From assembly GCA_022822245.1 (NCBI GenBank), contig JAJECB010000091.1, forward strand, positions 1-36,995: 36,995 nucleotides of DNA. The letters are read 5' to 3'. This DNA comes from Gammaproteobacteria bacterium. Its GTDB lineage: Bacteria; Pseudomonadota; Gammaproteobacteria; HK1. Below are positions 1 to 8,251 of the stretch, piece after piece (positions within the stretch are counted from its first letter, which is position 1; every line of letters begins with the position of its first letter). The translations under genes and the position numbers were made by a program. Below the pieces are notes generated by a model that saw nothing but the letters and a program-made list of their open reading frames with translations, made no database searches and was not told where the DNA came from.

Positions 1-524
1 CTCTTGCCCTTGGTCCACTGTCCGCCCGGGCGCTCGATCTGGAACTCGCGCTCCGATACGTCGTTGACCACGCAGTACCCCGCCACGTGGTCGAGCGCGT
101 CGTCCTCCTCGACGTAGCTCGCCCGCCGTCCGATGACGATCCCGAGCTCCACCTCCCAGTCGAGCTTGGTCGAGCCGCGCGGCGCGATGACCGGGTCGTT
201 CGGTCCGTTGATCGCGCTGGTGGCCTTCATGAAGAGGATCGGCTCGCTCGGAATCGGGGAGCCCGTCTCCGCCGCATGGTCCGAGTAGTTGAGCCCGATG
301 CACAGGAGCTTCCCCACGTTCGCGACGCACGGGCCGATCCGGACGTCCGGGTCGACCGCCGGCAGCGACGACGGGTCGAGGCCGGCGAGCCGGGCGAGCG
401 ATTCGGGGGCGAGCGTTTCGGGGCCGATGTCGTCGATCCTTCCCGAGAGATCGCGAATGGTTCCGCCCGCATCGAGCAGACCCGGCTTCTCGTTTCCACG
501 CTCACCGAATCGAAGCAGCTTCAT
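1..524 (-). CDS. Fumarylacetoacetate hydrolase (FAH) family protein, 3' part cut off by window edge
   Basis: Reading leftwards from the ATG at 522-524 gives an open frame of 174 residues that runs off the window, so the C-terminus is missing. The visible part has FAH-family landmarks: a core entry segment with GLNYSDHAAE (about residues 78-87), then KLDWEVELGIVIGR (120-133), where the acidic residues are metal ligands in the family, and NDVSERE (154-160). FAH enzymes hydrolyse or decarboxylate C-C bonds of acylpyruvate-like substrates with a divalent metal. The N-terminal segment with DAGGTIRDLS is typical of the ureidoglycolate lyase / 2-hydroxyhepta-2,4-diene-1,7-dioate isomerase group, so the substrate is open. 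It diverges from the EamA transporter at 728, with a palindromic element between them. Confidence 0.9.
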   Translation of the reverse strand, partial: MKLLRFGERGNEKPGLLDAGGTIRDLSGRIDDIGPETLAPESLARLAGLDPSSLPAVDPDVRIGPCVANVGKLLCIGLNYSDHAAETGSPIPSEPILFMKATSAINGPNDPVIAPRGSTKLDWEVELGIVIGRRASYVEEDDALDHVAGYCVVNDVSEREFQIERPGGQWTKGK

Positions 525-624
525 GTCCTCATCCTCCTCTGTGGGGTGATGACCCCGGCACACGCGTCGCGGCCGTTCCGCGCGGCGGTATTCTACTCGC
601 GGCGGGGGCCGTGGCTCCCGGCCA

Positions 625-712
625 GCGCGCATGTCCTACCGATGTTCGTCGCGAGGGCGTCAGGATGCCGCGGATTGGTGTCCGCGGCAGAACATCGGTG
701 AAACATGCGCGC
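625..712. repeat. Palindromic element, copy A
   Basis: The two ends of this 88-bp stretch are 23-bp inverted arms (625-647 and 690-712) matching at 21 of 23 positions. The outer end reads GCGCGCATG and the inner part of the arm reads ACCGATGTTC. The first 35 bp match the reverse complement of copy B (1631-1708) with about two differences, so the two are diverged copies in opposite orientation. No protein is encoded. It looks like a small non-autonomous palindromic repeat (MITE or REP-like). Confidence 0.7.
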
Positions 713-727
713 GGGATAGTCGAGCAA

Positions 728-1618
728 GTGCCGATTCCCTGGATGGCGGTCGCCATCGCGGTGACGATGAACTGCGTGTGGGGCGGAAACCCGGTCGCGG
801 TCAAGCTCGGGCTCGAGGCGTTCCCGCCCTTCTGGACCGCCTTTCTCCGGTTCTGCCTCGGAATCGCCTGCGTCGGGATCTGGGCGCGCTTCGCCGGCAT
901 CCGGCTCCTTCCGACCGCCGACGAGTGGAAGCCCTTCTTCGGGCTCAGCGTCTTCTTCGGGGTCCAGATCTGGCTCATGAACGTCGGCTACGGACTCACC
1001 ACGGGGGTCATGGGCGCGGTCCTCATCTCGGTCTATCCCCTCGTCGCGGCCCTGCTCGGGCCTCTCGCGGTCGCGGGGGACCGGCTGGACGTGATCCGGG
1101 CCCTCGGGCTCGTCACCGCGTTCATCGGCACCGCGACGGTGCTCCTCGGCGAGTCCGAGACGGGGGAGCTCGAGCTCTTCTCGACCGGCAACTGGCTCGT
1201 GCTCCTGAGTGGAACCCTGCTCGGGATGCGTCTCGTCATGACGACCCGGGTGATCCGCGCCACCGATCCGGCGCGGGCCACGTTCTGGCAGATGGTGCTC
1301 GCGCAGCCGTGGTTCCTCGCCGGCGCGCTCGCGACCGAGACCATCGCCTGGGAGGCGATCGGATGGCGGCCCATCGCCGGGATCCTCTTCCAGGGGGTCA
1401 TCATCGCGGGGGTGGGCTTCATGACCATCGCGTACCTCCTCCGGCGCTACCGGCCGAGCACGATGATCAGCCTCGGCTTCATCACGCCCGTGTCCGGGGC
1501 CGCCCTCGCCGCCTGGATCCTCGGCGAGACGGTGACCCAGAGCTTCGTCGTGGGTCTCATCGAGGTCGCGATCGGGCTCGCCCTCGTGCTCCGGGAGCCG
1601 GCCCCGCGCCGCGCCTGA
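728..1618 (+). CDS. EamA/DMT-family transporter
   Basis: The protein is a hydrophobic polytopic membrane protein of about 296 residues with a run of roughly ten transmembrane segments, the usual size and layout of two fused EamA repeats. The start of repeat one, AVTMNCVWGGNPVAVKLGLE, is characteristic, as is the late segment with YRPSTMISLGFITPVSGAAL and LGETVT, which matches the end of repeat two. Drug/metabolite transporters of this type export or import small metabolites; the substrate cannot be told. The frame is open upstream to 611, but that part lies in palindromic element A, so I prefer GTG 728 or ATG 743. The gene is bracketed by elements A and B. Neighbouring pyrF gives no clue to substrate. 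Confidence 0.87.
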   Translation: MPIPWMAVAIAVTMNCVWGGNPVAVKLGLEAFPPFWTAFLRFCLGIACVGIWARFAGIRLLPTADEWKPFFGLSVFFGVQIWLMNVGYGLTTGVMGAVLISVYPLVAALLGPLAVAGDRLDVIRALGLVTAFIGTATVLLGESETGELELFSTGNWLVLLSGTLLGMRLVMTTRVIRATDPARATFWQMVLAQPWFLAGALATETIAWEAIGWRPIAGILFQGVIIAGVGFMTIAYLLRRYRPSTMISLGFITPVSGAALAAWILGETVTQSFVVGLIEVAIGLALVLREPAPRRA

Positions 1619-1630
1619 CGCGTGCGTTTG

Positions 1631-1708
1631 GCGCGCATGTCCCACCGATGTCCGGCTCCGGACGTCGAGTTCGCGCCCTCGCGGCGAACATCGGTAGGGC
1701 ATGCGCGC
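1631..1708. repeat. Palindromic element, copy B (inverted relative to copy A)
   Basis: This 78-bp stretch begins 13 nt after the EamA stop codon. Its 23-bp arms (1631-1653 and 1686-1708) match at 20 of 23 positions. Read on the minus strand, its first 35 bp nearly equal the start of copy A, including the inner block CGCGAGGGCG. The remaining core differs from copy A. Confidence 0.7.
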
Positions 1709-1823
1709 CTGGTGGCAACCGCGCCCGCGCGAGGGTAGCCTTTACGTCAGGCGCCGGCCGTCCGCGCCGGTGAGCGCGCCGGAACCGGGCTTCGAGAAAC
1801 CTTGCGCACGAAGGGCGCGGAGC

Positions 1824-2564
1824 GTGGACGCACCTGACACCCCGGGAGAGCGACTGATCGTCGCCCTCGACTTCGATGGACCCGGCCCGGCCCTCGGGCT
1901 CGTGGACCGGCTCGGCGACCTCGTCTCCTTCTACAAGGTCGGCTGGCAGCTCTTCATCGGGGCCGGGTTCCCATTCGTGCGCGAGCTTGGCGTGCGGGGC
2001 AAGAAGGTCTTTCTCGACCTCAAGATGAACGATATCGAGGCGACCGTCGAGGCCGCGGTCGGGAACATCAAGGCGGCGGTCGAGTTCCTCACCATCCACG
2101 GGACCGCAGCCACCGCACGGGCGGCGCGGGCCGGCCGCGCGGACCGCGTCCGCCCGAGGATCCTGATGGTGACCGCGCTCTCGAGCCTCGATTCGGCGGA
2201 CCTTCGCGCCGCCTCGGCGGAACCCGGACTCGACATCGACGACTACGCGGTCCGCAGAGCCCGCGAGGCCCTCGACGCGGGGTGCGAGGGGCTCATCGCC
2301 TCCGGGGGCTCGGTGGGCCGGATCCGGTCCGCATTCCCGGAGCGGGACTTCCTCGTCGTGGTGCCCGGGATCCGCCCGGCCGGCGCGAGCTCGGACGACC
2401 AGAAGCGCACCCTCACGCCCGGGGAGGCGGCCCGGGACGGCGCCGACTACCTCGTGGTCGGGCGGCCCGTGCGCAACGCGCCCGACCCGGCGGCGAGCGT
2501 GGCCCGGATCGTCGACGACATCGCCCGCGGGCTCGAGGAGCGGGCGGCGGCCGCCGCCGGCTGA
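1824..2564 (+). CDS. pyrF: Orotidine 5'-phosphate decarboxylase (OMP decarboxylase)
   Basis: This enzyme catalyses the last step of UMP synthesis, decarboxylating OMP in the cytosol. The 246-residue product is the normal length. Strand one reads LIVALDFDGP (residues 11-20) and the catalytic signature FLDLKMND (63-70) supplies D65, K67 and D70 of the family's D-x-K-x-x-D array. The phosphate-binding end PGIRP is at 191-195 and VVGRPV at 211-216. I chose GTG 1824 because an AAGGG lies 8 nt upstream and the frame beyond it, open to 1701, falls partly in palindromic element B and does not resemble PyrF. The chorismate mutase-methyltransferase gene begins 31 nt downstream and may be cotranscribed. 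Confidence 0.92.
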   Translation: MDAPDTPGERLIVALDFDGPGPALGLVDRLGDLVSFYKVGWQLFIGAGFPFVRELGVRGKKVFLDLKMNDIEATVEAAVGNIKAAVEFLTIHGTAATARAARAGRADRVRPRILMVTALSSLDSADLRAASAEPGLDIDDYAVRRAREALDAGCEGLIASGGSVGRIRSAFPERDFLVVVPGIRPAGASSDDQKRTLTPGEAARDGADYLVVGRPVRNAPDPAASVARIVDDIARGLEERAAAAAG

Positions 2565-2595
2565 GGCCGGAGGAAGAGAGCACCGGGAGGCGAGC

Positions 2596-3720
2596 ATGCC
2601 CGACCAGGCCCTCATGTCGCTCGACGAGATCCGGGATCGCCTCGACCTCGGCGATACCCAGATGCTCGAATGGCTCGCCACCCGGGCTCGCCTCGTGCGC
2701 GAGGTGGCGCGCATCAAGCAGGCCAAGGGGGCGAGCCTCCAGGCCGCGGAACGCGAGGCGTCGATGTTCGCCCGCAAGGAGATCCAGTGCCGCGTGCTCG
2801 GGCTCGACTTCGACTACGTGGCGGAGCTCGTCGCGCTCATGATCTGGCACTCCAAGCAGATCGAGTGCGACGAGCTCGGGCGCGACACGTTCCTCGACAC
2901 CGAGCCGGTGCCTCCCGCGCGGCTGCACGCGCAGCTTCTCGAGCTCACCGCGATCGAGGCACCGCGCTACGACGAGTACTGCCGCGGCGAGGACGCGGAC
3001 GCGGTCTCCTCCTACCTCGACCGGGAGTTCGAGTGGATCGAGACGGCGGCCGGGGAGGCGCCGGACCGGGCTCTCGCCCTCGATCTCGGCTGCGCGACGG
3101 GGCAGGTCGCGGAGTTCCTCCAGCCGCGGTTCGAGCGCGTGCGGGGGTTCGACATCTCGCCGGCCATGATCGAGCACGCCCGCGCCCGGTGCGCGTGGAA
3201 CCCGGGGGTGGAGCTGGAGGTCCGGGACCTCGACGACGGGATCCCCGCCGAAGACGGCGCCGCGTCGCTCGCGGTGGCGAACTTCGGCGCCGCTTCCGAG
3301 CTGGCCGCGGACCTTCCACGCGAGCTCGCCCGGGTGCTCCGCCCCGGGGGCCGGGCGGTGCTCTCCTGGTACAACCGGGAGGCCCTGGTGAACGAGTGGT
3401 TCTACCCCTGGCCGGCCACCGTCCACTCCCATCTCAATCCCCACAACGATACGCTGGAGGTCTGGTCGGGAGAGTCCGTCTACACCATCCGGGCGCGGGC
3501 CATGACGGTGGACGAGGCGCGCCTCGCCTGCGAGTCGGCCGGGCTCGGGTTCCGGCTCGCGGGCACGTTCCCGACCCTCCAGCCGATCCTCCCCGCCTTC
3601 GTGGCGCGGAACCCTCGCGCGCGCTCTCTCTACGAGACGTGCCGGCAGCTCGACGACCACCTCGCCGCCCCCGGCATCGACCGGGGAAGCTTCATCATCG
3701 CGGTCGCGTCCCGGCCGTAG
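2596..3720 (+). CDS. Chorismate mutase (AroQ-type) - SAM methyltransferase fusion
   Basis: Residues about 8-95 form an AroQ-type chorismate mutase helix bundle. Aligned by eye with the E. coli P-protein mutase domain at a constant offset of two, R13, R30, K41, R53, E54 and S86 match active-site R11, R28, K39, R51, E52 and S84. D48 is replaced by alanine (A50), and Q88 by glutamate (E90), a residue also used by some mutases. After a linker, residues 158-260 form a class I methyltransferase: motif I LALDLGCATG (160-169), then FDISPAMIEHA and the LARVLRPGG strand. The length is 374 residues. The mutase would turn chorismate into prephenate; the methyltransferase substrate is unknown. A GGGAGG lies just before ATG 2596. 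The fusion is seen in sequence; coupled activity is inference. Confidence 0.8.
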   Translation: MPDQALMSLDEIRDRLDLGDTQMLEWLATRARLVREVARIKQAKGASLQAAEREASMFARKEIQCRVLGLDFDYVAELVALMIWHSKQIECDELGRDTFLDTEPVPPARLHAQLLELTAIEAPRYDEYCRGEDADAVSSYLDREFEWIETAAGEAPDRALALDLGCATGQVAEFLQPRFERVRGFDISPAMIEHARARCAWNPGVELEVRDLDDGIPAEDGAASLAVANFGAASELAADLPRELARVLRPGGRAVLSWYNREALVNEWFYPWPATVHSHLNPHNDTLEVWSGESVYTIRARAMTVDEARLACESAGLGFRLAGTFPTLQPILPAFVARNPRARSLYETCRQLDDHLAAPGIDRGSFIIAVASRP

Positions 3721-3761
3721 CGGCCGGGGCCATTCCGGGACGAGGCAGCCGTCGGCGGGAA

Positions 3762-4574
3762 CTACATGACCGCGCCGCCATCCAGGTTGATGGCCTGGCC
3801 GGTGACATGGGGGGCGCGCACGAGATAGAGGGCGAGCGCGGCCATGTCCTCCTCCGTCTGCGGGACGCCCTGGGGGATGAGGTCCTCGATGCGGCGCGCA
3901 TAGGACTGCTCCGGCGTCTCCCCGGGAGCGGCGAAGGCGTCCCTCAGCAGCGTCCACATCCGGGTCGCCACGATGCCGGGACAGATGCAGTTCACGGTGA
4001 TGTCTTCGCGCGCGACCTCCTTCGCGAGCGCATTCGTGAAGCCCACGACCGCGAACTTCGAGGCGCAGTAGTGGGTGAGCGTCGCGCCGCCGCGCTTGCC
4101 CGCGATCGACGCGATGTTGATGATCCGTCCGCCCGCGCCCTGGCCGCGCATCCGGATCACCGCGGCCCGGTTCACGAGGAACGTCCCCTTGGCATTCACG
4201 TCCATGATGTTGTCCCACTCCGCCTCGCTCATCTCGGCAATCGGGCGAGCGGTGATCACCCCGGCCGCGTTGACCACGACATCGACCCGGCCGAAGCGGT
4301 CCACGGCGCGAGCGAACATGGCATCCACCGCGGTGGCGTCCGCGACATCCCCATCGATGGCGAACGCATCGCCTCCGACCTCGTCCACCACCGCCCGTGC
4401 CGCGGAATAGCCGCCGAGGTGACGACTCTCGTACTGGTTGTCGGCAGTGGGCGCATGCTCGAGCCCGACGAGGGCGAGCTTCATCCCTTCGCGTGCGAAG
4501 CCGCGCGCGATCCCTCTGCCGATGCCGGTTCCTCCGCCGGTGATGAGCGCAACCTTCCCATTGAGGTCTGACAT
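3762..4574 (-). CDS. Short-chain dehydrogenase/reductase (SDR)
   Basis: This is a classical SDR of 270 residues that should oxidise or reduce an alcohol/ketone pair with NAD(P)(H). The cofactor-binding glycine motif GGGTGIG is at 13-19, NAAG at 102-105, and the catalytic set S156, Y169 and K173 (Y-x-x-x-K) is complete. PGIVATRM at about 199-206 and a C-terminal GQAINLDGGAVM are typical of the 3-oxoacyl-ACP reductase/sorbitol dehydrogenase-like branch, but they do not identify the substrate. The gene converges with the mutase-methyltransferase gene and diverges from the dehydrogenase at 4914, leaving 339 nt between them. Confidence 0.92.
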   Translation of the reverse strand: MSDLNGKVALITGGGTGIGRGIARGFAREGMKLALVGLEHAPTADNQYESRHLGGYSAARAVVDEVGGDAFAIDGDVADATAVDAMFARAVDRFGRVDVVVNAAGVITARPIAEMSEAEWDNIMDVNAKGTFLVNRAAVIRMRGQGAGGRIINIASIAGKRGGATLTHYCASKFAVVGFTNALAKEVAREDITVNCICPGIVATRMWTLLRDAFAAPGETPEQSYARRIEDLIPQGVPQTEEDMAALALYLVRAPHVTGQAINLDGGAVM

Positions 4575-4913
4575 CGTCTCGAAGCTCCGTCGTCAATCCG
4601 TGCGCAAGTGTCCCACGTCGCATCCGCCCCCTCGACCGCGCCCGACCCCGATTCGACAACCAACCCCGATCCGCGGGAGGACCTCCGCAGCCGCCGCCGA
4701 GCCTTCAGCGGGAACCGGTCGGGGAACATGGAGCTGAGGGTGCCAGGTCCTCGACCGCCCGCTCGACGCGTTGGGCGAGGCCGGTTGCGAGCGGGTCCTC
4801 GAGGAGCTTGCCGCGGGCGCAACAGCCGCGTGCCCGAACCTTGCCGCAGCGTGATCCGGGGGCCGGGCCTTGTGGTAGCCTCGCCGCGCTCAGGTGCAGG
4901 AGGAGGCAGCCAA
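4575..4913. other. Divergent intergenic region
   Basis: This 339-nt gap separates two divergent oxidoreductase genes and should hold both promoters. I see no convincing sigma-70 boxes, no coding frame resembling a protein, and no long inverted repeat. The only clear element is the AGGAGGAGG-type ribosome binding site at about 4898-4906, which fixes the downstream start. Confidence 0.4.
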
Positions 4914-5816
4914 ATGAAGGTCGGATTCATCGGCGTCGGGAACATGGGCGGCCCGATGTGCCGCAACGTCATCAAGAACAGCGGGCAGGAGATCCTCGTC
5001 CACGACCGCGACGCGGCGGCGGTCGAGCGCTGCGAGGAGGTCGGGGGTACCGGCGTCGGCTCCATCGCCGAAGCGGTGGCCGAGTCCGACGTGATTTTCA
5101 CCTCCCTTCCGATGCCGCGGGACGTCGAAGCGGTCGCGCTCGGCGAAGGCGGGATCGGGGCGAGCGCCCGCCAGGGCACGGTCCACATCGACCTCAGCAC
5201 CAACTCGCCGACCATGGTTCGGAGCATCGCGGCCCGGCTCGAGCCGAAGGGTGTCAGGATGCTCGACGCGCCGGTGAGCGGCGGCGTGATCGGGGCGGAG
5301 AAGGCGACGATCGCGATCATGGTCGGCGGCGAGCGGACGCTCTTCGACGAGCACCGCCCGCTCTTCGAATCGTTTGGCAAGAACGTCATCCACACCGGCG
5401 CGCTCGGCACGGGATGCATCGCGAAGATCGTCAACAACATGATGGCGTTCTGCAGCATGGCGAGCGGGGCGGAAGGGTTCATGCTGGGGGCGGCGGCGGG
5501 AATCGATCCCGACGTCCTGAACCAGGTGATCCGCAACTCGAGCGGCGACAGCTTCGGCTTTCGGGCGGTTGCCCACAAGGCGCTTCGCGGTGACTGGAGC
5601 CAGGACTTCGCGCTCGATCTCGCCTACAAGGACCTGCACCTCGCCCTTGAGCTCGCGGACGAGATCGGCATTCCCCTGCCCCTCGCGGTCCAGACCCACA
5701 ACCTCATGCGGATGGCCCGCGGCATGGGCTACGGCAGCGCCGACACGACCGCGATGATGCGGGTCTACGAAGAAACCCTGAAGCGGGAGGTGCGCGGCAA
5801 GCCCCGCGAGGAATAG
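4914..5816 (+). CDS. 3-hydroxyisobutyrate dehydrogenase family NAD(P)-dependent oxidoreductase
   Basis: The 300-residue protein belongs to the beta-hydroxyacid dehydrogenase family (3-hydroxyisobutyrate dehydrogenase, tartronate semialdehyde reductase, 6-phosphogluconate dehydrogenase-like). The Rossmann motif GVGNMGGPM is at 7-15, the substrate-binding segment DAPVSGG at 118-124, and the catalytic lysine is K171 in KIVNNMM. The length is normal. ATG 4914 is preceded by a strong AGGAGG; the longer open frame upstream to 4608 has no family similarity. Members oxidise or reduce C3-C4 beta-hydroxy acids, so the precise substrate (valine degradation, glyoxylate or another route) is not fixed. A short hairpin downstream (5861-5895) may end the transcript. 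Confidence 0.92.
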   Translation: MKVGFIGVGNMGGPMCRNVIKNSGQEILVHDRDAAAVERCEEVGGTGVGSIAEAVAESDVIFTSLPMPRDVEAVALGEGGIGASARQGTVHIDLSTNSPTMVRSIAARLEPKGVRMLDAPVSGGVIGAEKATIAIMVGGERTLFDEHRPLFESFGKNVIHTGALGTGCIAKIVNNMMAFCSMASGAEGFMLGAAAGIDPDVLNQVIRNSSGDSFGFRAVAHKALRGDWSQDFALDLAYKDLHLALELADEIGIPLPLAVQTHNLMRMARGMGYGSADTTAMMRVYEETLKREVRGKPREE

Positions 5817-5860
5817 CCCGCGGGGAGCGAACCATCGCGGTGAGGCGCGCCTCCGCGGTA

Positions 5861-5895
5861 CTGGCCGCGGGCGCTGAGCGGGGGTGCACGGCCAG
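5861..5895 (+). terminator. Possible hairpin terminator after the dehydrogenase gene
   Basis: CTGGCCG (5861-5867) pairs with CGGCCAG (5889-5895) around a 21-nt loop. It begins 44 nt after the stop codon at 5816. There is no T-tract, so this is a weak call. Confidence 0.25.
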
Positions 5896-5932
5896 TGGCG
5901 GTTCCCGTGCCGATTCGGACCAGACGCGGATG

Positions 5933-5964
5933 CATCGTAGAATGGTCTTGACCATTCTACGATG
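5933..5964. promoter_or_regulatory. Perfect 32-bp palindrome upstream of the DUF4143 ATPase
   Basis: Two perfect 15-bp arms, 5933-5947 and 5950-5964, flank a TT spacer; the left arm begins CATCGTAG and ends GGTC. It ends 19 nt before the ATG of the ATPase. A perfect palindrome in this position could be a dimeric-repressor operator, an RNA hairpin over the leader, or a transposon or recombination target. The sequence is AT-richer than its surroundings. Confidence 0.6.
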
Positions 5965-5983
5965 ATATCGATAATGGGCAGCC

Positions 5984-7189
5984 ATGACGGTGCCCCGTAC
6001 GTACGATTTCCTGCTTGCCGAACACTTGGCGAACCACCGCCAGATGGCGCTGGTCAGCGGGCCGCGCCAAGTGGGCAAGACCACGACCTGTCGGCTTCGC
6101 GCCTCCGCCTGCGTCAACTGGGATGATCTGGACGATCGCGAGCTCATTCTCGCCGGGCCTGGCCGACTCGTCGACGTCCTCGGGCTGGACCGACTCTCCG
6201 AGACCGTTCCCGTGGTCCTCTTCGACGAGCTGCACAAGTTCCCGCGCTGGAAGCAGTTCCTGAAGGGGTTCTTCGACACCCACGCGGACCGCGTGCGAAT
6301 CGTGGTGACGGGGAGCAGCCGCATGACCGTCTACCGCCGCGGCGGGGACAGTCTGATGGGGCGCTACTTCCCTTATCGAATGCACCCGTTCTCCATTGCC
6401 GAGACCATTGTCCGGAAGCTTCCCGATCCGGAGCGGATCGTTCGCCCGCCGAGATCGGTGGCCGCCCAGGAATTCGATGCGCTGTGGCTTCATGGTGGTT
6501 ATCCCGAGCCGTTCCTCAAGCGCGATGCGCGCTTCAGCCGCCGCTGGCAGTCGCTCCGCCTCCAGCAACTGGTCAGGGAAGACGTGCGCGACTTCACGCA
6601 GGTGCAGCACCTCGATCAACTGGAGATCATGGTTCGGATGCTGGTCGATCGTTCGGCCCGCCAACTGGTGTACGGCAACCTCGCCCGGCAAGTGCGGGTA
6701 TCCGTCGACACCGTCCGCCGCTGGGTCGCCACGCTCTGCGATCTGCATCTGGGGTTCCTCGTGCGGCCATGGTTCAGCAACGTCTCGCGGTCCTTGCGCA
6801 AGGAACCCAAGTGGTACCTGCGGGACTGGGCGGCAATTCGGGACACGGGCCAGCGTGCGGAGACCTTCGTTGCATGCCATCTCCTGAAGGCGGTCGAAGG
6901 ATGGAACGACATGGGCCTCGGCGACTTTCAGCTCGGCTATCTCCGCGACAAGGAAAAGCGGGAAGTCGACTTCCTGGTGGTGCGCGACGGCAGACCGTGG
7001 TTTCTCGTCGAGGTGAAGCACGCCGACGAGCGGATGTCGCCATTCTTGAAGCGATTCCAGGACCAGCTCAGCGCCCCTTTCGCATTCCAGGTAACGGTCG
7101 AATCCGGTTTTGTCGACCGGGATTGCTTTGCCGTCCCTGGACCTCCGCTGATTGTTCCGGCACGGACATTTCTCTCCCAATTGGTCTGA
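5984..7189 (+). CDS. AAA_14 / DUF4143 ATP-binding protein
   Basis: The 401-residue protein has the standard two-part layout of this family. An N-terminal AAA+ ATPase carries Walker A GPRQVGKTT (26-34) and Walker B VVLFDEL (77-83). The C-terminal DUF4143 region ends in a PD-(D/E)XK-like core, with EVD and LVEVKHAD (about 324-346). A winged-helix-like middle segment (SVDTVRRWVATL, about 243-254) suggests DNA binding. Members are abundant, often in multiple copies and near defence or mobile loci; their role is not established. It stands alone, with the 32-bp palindrome just upstream and a pseudogene downstream. It marks the left edge of the defence island. Confidence 0.88.
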   Translation: MTVPRTYDFLLAEHLANHRQMALVSGPRQVGKTTTCRLRASACVNWDDLDDRELILAGPGRLVDVLGLDRLSETVPVVLFDELHKFPRWKQFLKGFFDTHADRVRIVVTGSSRMTVYRRGGDSLMGRYFPYRMHPFSIAETIVRKLPDPERIVRPPRSVAAQEFDALWLHGGYPEPFLKRDARFSRRWQSLRLQQLVREDVRDFTQVQHLDQLEIMVRMLVDRSARQLVYGNLARQVRVSVDTVRRWVATLCDLHLGFLVRPWFSNVSRSLRKEPKWYLRDWAAIRDTGQRAETFVACHLLKAVEGWNDMGLGDFQLGYLRDKEKREVDFLVVRDGRPWFLVEVKHADERMSPFLKRFQDQLSAPFAFQVTVESGFVDRDCFAVPGPPLIVPARTFLSQLV

Positions 7190-7476
7190 GCTCGGCGGGC
7201 TGTTTCCATCGAGTGGTCGATGGCGGTCTGCTTCCGGAGCGCCGGGCGGGCCGAACCTCCGACTGTCAGTCTTCCTCTGGTCCTGCCGCGCAGCTCGCCG
7301 GGATTCGGGTGGTCAGGACCGCACCGGATCGGCAAGCTCCCAGTCCTGGGATACACTGTTCGTCGCGGTGGTCTGATTCTGGCGGCGGATTTGCGACGCT
7401 GAACGAAGAAGTCCGAGCGCAATCCCCTTCCGGCCTCGCCCGGCCGCCGGTTTGCCGCCGGCTCAAGGTGCATCAA

Positions 7477-8038
7477 TGACGAGATGCAGGCTCCCCATCG
7501 GACTTTCGCAAGGTCCGTGAGGAGCGACTATTACTACGTGGACAAGACGGCCTATATCCGGAGGGCACCCACTTCTTCCTCTCGCGTCCACAGCGTTTCA
7601 GCAAGAGCCTGTTTCTGGACACGCTGAAGGAGCTGTTCGAGGGGAACGAGCCGTTGTTCGCGGGGCTCGAGGCTCTGTTCCAGTCGTTCTTCGCGAGCAT
7701 TCCATACGAGTGGCACACGAACAACGACACATCGCGACCTACGAGGGCTCCCACCCGAACTTGTCCAACTCCTACTTCGCGGGGCTGGGGCTCGACATCA
7801 AGGTGGAGGACAGCACCAGCCACGGCCGGCTGGACATGGCCCCGCGCTTCGGCGGCAACGTCTATCTGTTCGAGTTCAAGGTGGTGGAGATGACTTTGGA
7901 GGGCGCCGCCATGGCCCAGTTGCGGGAGAAGCGCTACGCTGACAAGTACCGGGGCTCGGGCGATCCGATCCACCTTGTCGCGGTGGAGTTCAGCAAGGAC
8001 ACCCGCAACGTGGCCGCATTCGAGGTAGAGTCCGGCCG
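7477..8038 (+). pseudogene. Decayed AAA-ATPase-like / PD-(D/E)XK protein
   Basis: Pieces of one protein family appear in order but in different frames: LPIG at about 7490, FRKVREE, then YYYVDKTAYIRR, then FFLSRPQRFSKSLFLDTLKE (about 7573-7632), then LFQSFFASIPYEWHTNN, and finally IATYEGSHPNLSNSYFAGLG running to AFEVES at about 8035. At least four frameshifts are needed. The roughly 250 residues normally lying between the N-terminal LFEGNEPLFAGL and the C-terminal ALFQSFFASIPYEW are missing. Intact members (AAA-ATPase-like plus PDDEXK_9) are about 500 residues. The Walker A glycine has become serine (RFSKS). The C-terminal frame reads past the usual family end to 8270. It is non-functional. 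Confidence 0.85.
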
Positions 8039-8251
8039 AATGACGGGACAACGGGGGCATGGCGTCCGCTCGAGCATCCTTGCGGGCAGGAGCCGGCCCG
8101 CGGTGACGACGGCCGCCGGCGATCATCCGGCCGCCGTGTTTCCGAAACCGGGATGCGTGAGACGCCGCCCGAAGCGTGACGAGGTCGCGCGGTCCACGGC
8201 CGATTGGCTCGTTCCGCCCATAAACGGGCTCCCGCGTCGCTCCGCTCCAAA

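Noticed and set aside
2413..4659. A 748-codon open frame on the minus strand and a 633-codon frame on the plus strand over the mutase-methyltransferase and SDR genes
   Set aside because: They are arginine/proline-rich, low-complexity translations antisense to well-supported genes, as expected in high-GC DNA.
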